9,882 nucleotides of DNA, taken from positions 1-9,882 of the forward strand of contig CANETO010000044.1 of the NCBI GenBank assembly GCA_947440895.1, in the 5' to 3' direction. The notes beneath the pieces are model-generated. The model was not told the origin of the DNA. It did no database searches and was given only the letters and a program-made list of their open reading frames with translations. The position numbers and the translations under genes are program-made. Below, piece by piece: positions 1-5,464 of the stretch (position 1 is the first letter of the stretch; every line of letters begins with the position of its first letter). Source of the DNA: Planctomycetaceae bacterium (GTDB taxonomy: Bacteria > Planctomycetota > Planctomycetia > Pirellulales > UBA1268).

Positions 1-1
1 G

Positions 2-220
2 ATGCTCGGAGTGGCGATGGCGTTGGCTGCGGGGGCCTTCCTGTGCATCGCAGCGGCCGACCTTCTGCCGGAGGTGCAGTTCCACAGCCACGATCGAGTG
101 CTCCTGACAACGAGCCTGGCACTCGGTCTGGCGATTGCCTGGGGCATCACCGTGATGGAACGGTCGTCGCACTTACATGGGCATCATGCCGACGCCCAAC
201 ATCTGCATGGCGGGAATTAG
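2..220 (+). CDS. ZIP-family metal transporter, C-terminal fragment (5' end outside window)
   Basis: The reading frame is open at the left edge, so only the last 72 or so residues are visible. They show a helix ending in the pattern AAGAFLCIAAADLLPE, which matches the late transmembrane helix and its acidic 'DLLPE' end in bacterial ZIP (ZupT/GufA-like) zinc and divalent-metal transporters. A short loop with HSHD follows, then a final hydrophobic helix (about residues 33-52 of the fragment). The protein ends in an 18-residue tail with six histidines (HLHGHH...HLH). ZIP proteins usually carry His-rich segments in the long cytoplasmic loop; a His-rich C-terminal tail would lie on the outer face if topology is standard. 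The role is inferred to be metal uptake across the inner membrane. The metal-binding core helices are outside the window, so specificity cannot be judged. The stop overlaps the stop of the convergent membrane-protein gene. Confidence 0.75.
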   Translation: MLGVAMALAAGAFLCIAAADLLPEVQFHSHDRVLLTTSLALGLAIAWGITVMERSSHLHGHHADAQHLHGGN

Positions 221-768
221 CCCTCGACGTCGAGTCCGCGGCGACGGCGCGACTCGCGGACTTCCGCCATCACGTCCTCGATCAGTTCCTGCTGACGACG
301 AATCTGCGGCAACTGGGCCTGGAAGCACCAGGCGATTGCCGCCGCCAGTCCAAGGCCGCCGAGGAGATGGGCTGTGACCCACTGCTGCGTGCCAGGGCGA
401 CCCGACGCAGGATCGGCCGCTCCGCCGAGCGCCACGACCGTCACCACGGCGAGCATGCCCAGGAGGGCGAACGGAAAGGCGGACCGCTTGAGCCGTCGGC
501 TCCGTTCGATGTAACTGCCGTCGAGGCCATAGGTCTCGACCACCTCCCGGCACCACCGGCCAGTGCCGATGAAGTAGGTCACGGCCATGCTGTTGACGAG
601 CACGACCATCAGCGCCGCCAGCACGCCCGAGAGCCGGTGGACGGTGCCCCAGCGAAGCACGGCGGGAGATGTCTGACCGTGCAGATCTCCCAGCCACAGG
701 CCCAGCCCCGCCGTTGCCGCCATCAGTGCCACCGCAAAGAGTGCCACCCGTGAGAACACGCGATCCAT
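217..768 (-). CDS. four-helix membrane protein of unknown function
   Basis: The 183-residue protein is not one I recognise. It has four clear hydrophobic segments, at about residues 8-28, 42-68, 97-117 and 130-150. A basic and acidic amphipathic tail follows (QELIEDVMAEVRESRRRR) and should be cytoplasmic. The loop between helices 2 and 3 (about 70-96) is charged and ends in a basic run (RSRRLKR), which also points to the cytoplasm. With that topology His44 (TVHRLSG) and His134 (TAHLLGG) both lie near the outer ends of helices 2 and 4, a layout compatible with binding haem or a metal. That is inference only; no CxxCH or other known haem motif is present. The gene is convergent with the ZIP gene (stops overlap by 4 bases) and divergent from pdxA. 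The ATG at 768 is preceded by only a weak AGG ribosome-binding sequence. The open frame, hydrophobic periodicity and tight packing support a real gene. Confidence 0.8.
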   Translation of the reverse strand: MDRVFSRVALFAVALMAATAGLGLWLGDLHGQTSPAVLRWGTVHRLSGVLAALMVVLVNSMAVTYFIGTGRWCREVVETYGLDGSYIERSRRLKRSAFPFALLGMLAVVTVVALGGAADPASGRPGTQQWVTAHLLGGLGLAAAIAWCFQAQLPQIRRQQELIEDVMAEVRESRRRRGLDVEG

Positions 769-772
769 GATG

Positions 773-856
773 TTGAGCCTGCTCGCCTGGCGGTGGTGGG
801 AACGATTTCTGGCCGGTGCGATGCCAGATCGAGCCGGTCCTTCATGGTAGGCTCAA
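773..856. repeat. 8-bp inverted repeat in the divergent membrane-protein/pdxA spacer
   Basis: TTGAGCCT at 773-780 and its exact reverse complement AGGCTCAA at 849-856 lie 68 bases apart. The first copy covers the weak ribosome-binding position of the leftward membrane-protein gene (start at 768). The second lies 44 bases upstream of the chosen pdxA start. They could be operator half-sites, or could pair in a leftward transcript and mask its ribosome-binding site. An 8-bp match may also be chance in a 130-base spacer. No clear -10/-35 promoter pair is visible between the two genes. Confidence 0.25.
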
Positions 857-900
857 GACCCCGTTCCAGCCATACGTCGCCCCCCCTCTGCGGCCTGAGC

Positions 901-2022
901 ATGCCGATGTCACCTGCTGAAAAGCCCATCCTTCTGCTGACGTGCGGCGACCCGGCCGGGATCGGGCCCGAGGTGGTCGTGAAGGCATGGGACGCCACGC
1001 CGGCCCATGCCCGCGCACGGCTGCGCATCGTGGCTGACGCCGGCATGCTCGCCGATGTGTTGGCGGAACGGGCCGGACTTCCGCGGCCCACCATCGAGTC
1101 GATCGGGCCGGATGATCCGAGGGATTCAAGCCCCGACAGGCTGCTCGTGATCGCCCCGGGGAGCAGTCGTGCAGGCCCAGTTCCCGAGGAGATCGCGATC
1201 TCCCCACGAGTCGCGGCCGGCGTGGTCAGTGCCGCCGGCGGGGCGAGCGCCGCCGCCGCGGTCGAGACTGCCGCCCGGCTGGTCCGCGAGGGGCTCGCCC
1301 GCGGCATCGTCACCGGCCCGTTGCACAAGGCGGCGCTGCATGCCGCCGGCATCGAGGTGCCCGGCCACACCGAAATGCTGGCGCGAGCCTGCGGGCTCCC
1401 CGACACTGCCGTATCGATGATGCTCTGGCTCCCCATGCCGGCAGGTCCGGCCGGGGCGGGCGGGCTCGGCGTCGTGCATGTCACGCTCCACGAGTCGCTC
1501 TCCGGCGCGGTGGCCCGGTTGACCACGGAGGGAATCGAACAGGCGGGCGATCGGCTGGCTGTCCTGCTCACGTCACTCCTCGGCCGCCGCCCGCGGATTG
1601 CCATCGCGGCGCTCAATCCGCACGCCGGGGAGTCGGGCCTGTTTGGCGACGAAGAGTCCCGGCTGATCGTCCCCGCCGTGCGTCACCTGACGGAGAAGGG
1701 AATCGATGCCACCGGTCCGCTGCCGGCCGACACGCTCTTTCTGCGGGCCAGTCGTGGCGAGTTTGATGGTGTCGTCGCGCAGTATCACGACCAGGGCCAC
1801 ATCCCGATCAAACTGCTCGGCATGCACCGGGCTGTGAACATCACGCTCGGACTGCCGATGGTGCGGACGAGCGTCGCCCACGGCACGGCATTCGACATCG
1901 TCGGCACCGGCGCGGCCGATCCGGAGAGCATGCTGGCGGCCATCGACGCAGCCGTCCGGCTGACGGAGGCGGGCTGGCCGGGCACATCACAGCCTACGGC
2001 CGCAGCGGCGTCAGAAACTTGA
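901..2022 (+). CDS. pdxA: 4-hydroxythreonine-4-phosphate dehydrogenase (PdxA family)
   Basis: PdxA oxidises 4-phosphohydroxy-L-threonine with NAD+ in the DXP-dependent pyridoxal phosphate pathway, working with PdxJ in the cytoplasm. The 373-residue product carries the family signatures in order: GDPAGIGPE at residues 16-24, GPLHKAALHAAG near 140, PGHTE with His156, NPHAGE with His241, and YHDQGH with His296, followed by RTSVAHGTAFDIVGTG. The three histidines correspond to the divalent-metal ligands of E. coli PdxA. The frame stays open back to 793, but ATG 901 (or ATG 907) puts the GDPAG motif about 15 residues from the N-terminus, as in the family; the upstream extension is Arg/Ser-rich and unlike PdxA. 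No good Shine-Dalgarno is visible. The protein is about 40 residues longer than typical, partly from a Pro/Gly/Ala-rich insert near residues 179-187. A PdxA2-type paralogue acting on erythronate/threonate phosphate cannot be excluded. The 3' end overlaps the convergent gene by 29 bases. Confidence 0.93.
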   Translation: MPMSPAEKPILLLTCGDPAGIGPEVVVKAWDATPAHARARLRIVADAGMLADVLAERAGLPRPTIESIGPDDPRDSSPDRLLVIAPGSSRAGPVPEEIAISPRVAAGVVSAAGGASAAAAVETAARLVREGLARGIVTGPLHKAALHAAGIEVPGHTEMLARACGLPDTAVSMMLWLPMPAGPAGAGGLGVVHVTLHESLSGAVARLTTEGIEQAGDRLAVLLTSLLGRRPRIAIAALNPHAGESGLFGDEESRLIVPAVRHLTEKGIDATGPLPADTLFLRASRGEFDGVVAQYHDQGHIPIKLLGMHRAVNITLGLPMVRTSVAHGTAFDIVGTGAADPESMLAAIDAAVRLTEAGWPGTSQPTAAAASET

Positions 2023-3040
2023 TGCGGCTGTCGGTGAGGTCGATCAGCCCGTCGATGGCTGGCTTGTAGACGAAGGCGGCGGCGTCCACCGGCTCGCCCA
2101 GCCGTACCTCGTAGAGTTCGAGTACGGCAATCGGCTCAGGCTCACGATCAGCCACGGGACGACTGCCCGGAATCGCCAGCCACTCGATGCGGAATGGAAA
2201 CAGGTCGCGTTTGCCGATCGACAGCCTCACGCTCCAGGGCGTGCCATCGGGAAGCGCTGCAGCGGTGATGCCGCCTTCCTGCCGGGCGGCATCCTTGAGT
2301 GCTGGCAGCAGGGCCGCCAGCATCTCCGGATTCCAGCGGCCCTCGACTTTCCAGACCGGCAGGTCGTCGATCGTCGTCGGCTCCACCGACACGAACAGAA
2401 ACCAGTCCCGCAGCAGTGACATCGTCCGCTGCACGCCGCCCAGATAGGGTGAGACCGGCGCGTCATTGTCAGGCTTGAGTTGCTGGAGCCGATCGCGGAT
2501 GCGTCGCACGTCGAGCCGTTCGAGCTGCGGTGGCTGCTGCCCGATCCGCCGGTAGGACCAGGCAAACAGCCCGTCACATACCTCCAGCAGGTCAAAGGTC
2601 TCCGTGTCTGATTTCATCGACGACTCATAGCGATAGCGTTGATCCTCGCCGAGCCCCGACTGCACGTAGCGGCCCGCACCGACGAGCACGCGGTCATCCA
2701 CACGGACACGCTGGCGGACGCGGGCCGATATCGATTCGGCCCGTCCCAGGGCCGCCAATGCGGCCGCCACGATCCGCTCGGCCTGAGCGGCCTGAGCAGC
2801 CTGATCGGCAGCGGGAACGGTGGCGGCATTTTTCCGGTAGACACTCTCGGCCGGCCCCACCTGAACCGGGGCGTCGGGGACGGCATTCGCTGCCGGCTGC
2901 GCCCAGCCCGAGCCGCCGGCGGGCAGGCACACGGCCGCCACCGCCAGTCCCAGCCAGGGGAGTGCCGTGGCCCCGCGGTACCGGATTCCCACAACCCGGG
3001 GTCGCAATGCAGGCAATCTAGGGAATGGGAAGAGCGTCAC
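1994..3040 (-). CDS. exported LolA-like protein of unknown function
   Basis: The 348-residue protein has a signal peptide: a hydrophobic core at about residues 25-41 with a likely cut after GWA (residue 47). An Ala/Gln-rich helical stretch (about 70-97) follows. From about 100 to 345 there is a beta-rich region whose layout (RVRQRVRVDD, GAGRYVQSG, QRYRYE, then DGLFAWSYRRIG) resembles the LolA/LolB fold, found in many planctomycete 'outer membrane lipoprotein-sorting' annotations. It is therefore probably periplasmic and may bind a lipid or lipoprotein, but the fold call is by eye and the ligand is unknown. The start is uncertain. GTG at 3040 is the first usable codon in frame, while GTG at 2992 (residue 17) would give a cleaner signal peptide; neither has a clear ribosome-binding site. 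The gene diverges from the three-gene surface-protein operon and converges on pdxA. Confidence 0.8.
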   Translation of the reverse strand: MTLFPFPRLPALRPRVVGIRYRGATALPWLGLAVAAVCLPAGGSGWAQPAANAVPDAPVQVGPAESVYRKNAATVPAADQAAQAAQAERIVAAALAALGRAESISARVRQRVRVDDRVLVGAGRYVQSGLGEDQRYRYESSMKSDTETFDLLEVCDGLFAWSYRRIGQQPPQLERLDVRRIRDRLQQLKPDNDAPVSPYLGGVQRTMSLLRDWFLFVSVEPTTIDDLPVWKVEGRWNPEMLAALLPALKDAARQEGGITAAALPDGTPWSVRLSIGKRDLFPFRIEWLAIPGSRPVADREPEPIAVLELYEVRLGEPVDAAAFVYKPAIDGLIDLTDSRIKFLTPLRP

Positions 3041-3241
3041 GATCAGATCGACTTTGAGGATTTTTCCAAAGAAACGGGGGCCGGAACGTCGAAGAACGAA
3101 GGGTGGCTCAAGGATTCAAGGCTTGAACCGGCCGGTCCCTCCAACTCGCGAAGAGTGTACGGGATCGGCGTTCAACCGGCCCATGCCGGAAGGCCTCGCA
3201 TTTACGAGTCGGCAACACGATCCCGGTCCGGAGGTGATTCG
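3041..3241. promoter_or_regulatory. divergent intergenic region, likely promoters for both flanking genes
   Basis: This 201-base spacer separates the leftward LolA-like gene from the rightward lipoprotein operon, so promoters for both should lie here. It is less GC-rich at 3045-3075 (GGATTTTTCCAAAGAAA). It contains a perfect 10-base palindrome, ACCGGCCGGT, at 3127-3136, inside TTGAACCGGCC (3123-3133). A near copy, TTCAACCGGCC, occurs at 3171-3181. A GGAAC at 3083-3087 resembles an ECF-sigma -35 element. I could not pair any of these with a convincing -10, so promoter positions are not assigned. Confidence 0.4.
3230..3234 (+). promoter_or_regulatory. Shine-Dalgarno site that fixes the lipoprotein start
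   Basis: GGAGG lies seven bases upstream of ATG 3242. It is the strongest ribosome-binding site in the window. It selects the start directly before a signal peptide with a lipobox, over the much earlier in-frame start codons. Confidence 0.75.
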
Positions 3242-4612
3242 ATGCTCAACCGACGCCTGCAAGGTTTTGTCGGGTTCTCTTTGGCGGCCACGCTCACGGG
3301 GTGCCATATCCCGGCGAATTCGCCGCTGACAGGCCTGGCCCAGATCCGGCCCGTGGCTCCTCAGCACTCCAACGTACTGCCGCCGGCCGCGATGCTTCAG
3401 CATCCCGGCCCCGGCGTCGACGGCCCGGGACCAGGTGTGATCGCAGCCACCTCCTACGAGGCCGCGCTGGCGGCGTCCTACGCCGATGGCGACGGTAGTG
3501 GCGGCAGTTACGGCGGCGGCCCCGACGGCAGTGGCATGGCCGCGAGTGGCATGGGCGGTGCCTGCGCTGTCGGCGGTGGTGGTGGTGGTGCCGGCGGCAT
3601 GAGTGGCATGGGCGGCATGGGTGGCATGGGTGGCATGATGGCCCCCACATCGCAGGTCGGCTTCATCGGCCCCGACGGCATGCAGGTGCGGTGGGACGTC
3701 TCGATGTCGGGAGGGTTTGATTCCACTCCGCTCGTGACTCCGGGCCGCTACGACTTCCCGCAGGGCGCCATCTATCGGCTGAAGATCACCGACATCCCCG
3801 GTCGGGAAGGGCTCGAACTCTACCCGACGCTCGAGGTGGCACCGGTCTCACCGCGAACGGCGGCCTTCCTGGCCCACAACGCCGTTCCGTTCCAACTCAC
3901 CGAGGAAGACCTCGACCAGGTGACGACGGGCAACTTCGTCACCAAGGTCGTCTACCTGCCAGACCCCTGCTATCAAGAGCTGGCCGTCGCTGGCGTGGAA
4001 ACCCTGGTGAGCACGCGACTCGATCCGGGCATCGACCCGGTCGTAGAGGCGGACCGCCGTGGCTCCATCCTCGCCATCATCCGTATCGGCAACAAGGATC
4101 TCGAATCATCTGGCATCGGCGGTGTCGCCGGGGCCAGCGGTGGCATCGTCTCGTCCGGCGGGGGCGGCACCCCCGTGGGCATGGCCGCGCCACTGGGCAT
4201 GCCCTGCGGTGGCAATCCGTCGCAGGTCCCTCCCGCCTTCATCACCGGCATGAACGCGCCTCAATACGGCATGCCGATCACGGGCACGCCAATCGGGCTC
4301 CCTGGTCCGGCCCACATTCCGCTCGGTATTCCGGCCGGTCTGCAGAAGCACACGATCACCAACCACACGAAGATGCACATCCCGCCGCCGACCCGCGAAC
4401 TCAAGCTGCATGTCCAGCAGAACCCCGGGCTCAGCTATCCGAAGCCCGCGCATCGGGCCTACATCGCCGAGAACCACGAAGTACCAAACATCATCCTCAA
4501 GCAGCCGAAAGAAGACCGCAAGCGGTGGGTCGACAACGGCGGGCCTGATCCCGATGCCCTCAACGCAGGCGTGGCCTGCCCGCCAGACGCACCGTGTCCG
4601 CCAGGTGAATGA
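3242..4612 (+). CDS. Gly/Met-rich surface lipoprotein with a domain shared with the next gene
   Basis: This 456-residue protein begins with a lipoprotein signal peptide whose lipobox is LTGC, with Cys21 as the predicted lipidated residue. It is therefore inferred to be membrane-anchored outside the cytoplasm. Residues about 85-133 are low-complexity, rich in Gly, Ser and Met (GGMSGMGGMGGMGGMM). Residues 143-285 form a compact domain that begins GPDGMQ, includes YRLKITDIP (from Y178), EEDLDQ (221-226) and VVY (236-238), and ends near GNK (283-285). The same domain makes up most of the downstream protein. A Gly/Pro-rich linker follows, then a His-, Lys- and Pro-rich tail (KHTITNHTKMHIPPP...) ending with two cysteines in CPPDAPC. 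I know no named family. Low-complexity linkers around a small beta-type domain suggest a structural or surface-assembly role. The frame is open upstream to 2639, but Shine-Dalgarno and lipobox support ATG 3242. Confidence 0.88.
   Translation: MLNRRLQGFVGFSLAATLTGCHIPANSPLTGLAQIRPVAPQHSNVLPPAAMLQHPGPGVDGPGPGVIAATSYEAALAASYADGDGSGGSYGGGPDGSGMAASGMGGACAVGGGGGGAGGMSGMGGMGGMGGMMAPTSQVGFIGPDGMQVRWDVSMSGGFDSTPLVTPGRYDFPQGAIYRLKITDIPGREGLELYPTLEVAPVSPRTAAFLAHNAVPFQLTEEDLDQVTTGNFVTKVVYLPDPCYQELAVAGVETLVSTRLDPGIDPVVEADRRGSILAIIRIGNKDLESSGIGGVAGASGGIVSSGGGGTPVGMAAPLGMPCGGNPSQVPPAFITGMNAPQYGMPITGTPIGLPGPAHIPLGIPAGLQKHTITNHTKMHIPPPTRELKLHVQQNPGLSYPKPAHRAYIAENHEVPNIILKQPKEDRKRWVDNGGPDPDALNAGVACPPDAPCPPGE
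3575..3637 (+). repeat. in-frame simple repeats: (GGT)5 and five 9-bp GGCATG units
   Basis: A (GGT)5 run at 3575-3589 encodes part of a glycine run. Five GGCATG units, spaced every nine bases from 3596 to 3637, encode the GM-SGM-GGM-GGM-GGM pattern of the lipoprotein. Unit lengths are multiples of three, so slippage would change the length of the Gly/Met segment without breaking the frame. Confidence 0.8.
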
Positions 4613-4768
4613 CCACCAGCCTGACTCGGACCATCCCACCGGTGTCGCTGCTCGTGCTCCACGAACTCCCGATTCCCGATGGTGTGGCTCCCCTCCCGCA
4701 GTGCCTGCTTCGATCGACGTCTCTTCTGAACGAACTCTGAACTTCACTCCCTCCGCACATCACTCCAC
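4613..4768 (+). other. intergenic spacer within the surface-protein cluster
   Basis: These 156 bases separate the lipoprotein from its smaller relative. I see no GC-rich hairpin followed by a T-run, so read-through into the next gene is plausible. A short imperfect repeat, TCTGAAC, occurs twice near 4724-4743. No Shine-Dalgarno precedes ATG 4769, so the second gene may be translated weakly or may have its own, unrecognised, initiation signal. Confidence 0.4.
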
Positions 4769-5464
4769 ATGAGGTATCACGCCAGGAACATCCGAACGGG
4801 GGCCGCGCTGACGGCTGGCCGCGGGCTCATGGTGACGGCGTTTCTCGTTCTGGCGACTGACACGGGCCACACCCGTGACGTCGCCGGGCCGAGGAGCAAT
4901 TCCGCCACCGTGTCAGCACCGGGAGCGATTGGCGCCTCGCGGCAGCCGCAGCCCGGCCCCCGTCCGGAATCCTTGCTCCCTCATGGAGTGCAGCCGATCG
5001 AGATCCGCGGCCCGCAGGGGATGCAGATCGCGATCGAGACAGCAGAGGGCTGGTCTCCGGCACAGGCCGGTCCGCTGCGGATGGGGCTGGTCGTGGGCCA
5101 CCCCTATCGACTGAGAATCACCGGCATCCCGCAGCACGAGGGTCGGGAACTCTTTCCCTCGGTCCGCGTGCTCGCAAAGCTCGTCACGCCTCCGGGCATG
5201 GCCTGGCGGTTTCCGGTGGAGATCGTCATCGATGAAGACGACCTCGCCCTCGCCCTCGCCGGCTCGCACGTCCGCCGCGTCGTCTACTCGGCCTGCGATC
5301 CCGACCTTCCCGACGTGGTGCCTGAGAGTTGGTTCGATGTTCGACCCGGGGATGATTGCCTGGACGTGGCCAGCACCCTTGGCGACCCCGTGGCGGAGGT
5401 GATCCTCGGAAACCGGGTGCCGACGGGATTGGCCGGCACGTCCTGGTCAGGGGATGCGCCATGA
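4769..5464 (+). CDS. exported small relative of the upstream lipoprotein
   Basis: This 231-residue protein has an N-terminal hydrophobic segment at about residues 19-30 after basic residues, consistent with a signal peptide. It has no lipobox. A Ser/Pro-rich linker (about 41-75) is followed by the domain at residues 81-216 that it shares with the upstream lipoprotein: GPQGMQ (81-86), YRLRITGIP (113-121), DEDDL (155-159), VVY (171-173) and GNR (214-216). From Y113 to Y173 it aligns without a gap to Y178-Y238 of the upstream protein, with 22 of 61 identities by hand count. The pair therefore arose by duplication. Unlike its relative it lacks the Gly/Met region and the His-rich tail, so it may be a soluble or partner subunit. 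ATG 4769 is chosen; Met21 would remove the basic n-region of the signal. Its stop overlaps the next start (ATGA), implying translational coupling. Function is unknown. Confidence 0.85.
   Translation: MRYHARNIRTGAALTAGRGLMVTAFLVLATDTGHTRDVAGPRSNSATVSAPGAIGASRQPQPGPRPESLLPHGVQPIEIRGPQGMQIAIETAEGWSPAQAGPLRMGLVVGHPYRLRITGIPQHEGRELFPSVRVLAKLVTPPGMAWRFPVEIVIDEDDLALALAGSHVRRVVYSACDPDLPDVVPESWFDVRPGDDCLDVASTLGDPVAEVILGNRVPTGLAGTSWSGDAP

Noticed and set aside
793..900. 36-codon upstream extension of pdxA
   Set aside because: The added residues are Arg/Ser-rich and absent from PdxA proteins; the family N-terminus fits ATG 901 or 907.
723..1616. 297-codon open frame on the minus strand
   Set aside because: It is antisense to pdxA, whose motifs are unambiguous; the Ser/Ala/Pro-rich product has no recognisable fold.
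2639..3241. Long in-frame N-terminal extension of the lipoprotein gene
   Set aside because: It overlaps the LolA-like gene on the other strand and would bury the signal peptide. GGAGG and the lipobox favour ATG 3242.
4106..4747. 213-codon open frame on the minus strand across the spacer at 4613-4768
   Set aside because: Most of it mirrors the lipoprotein gene, the composition is Arg/Gly-rich, and there is no motif. The spacer alone is too short to support it.
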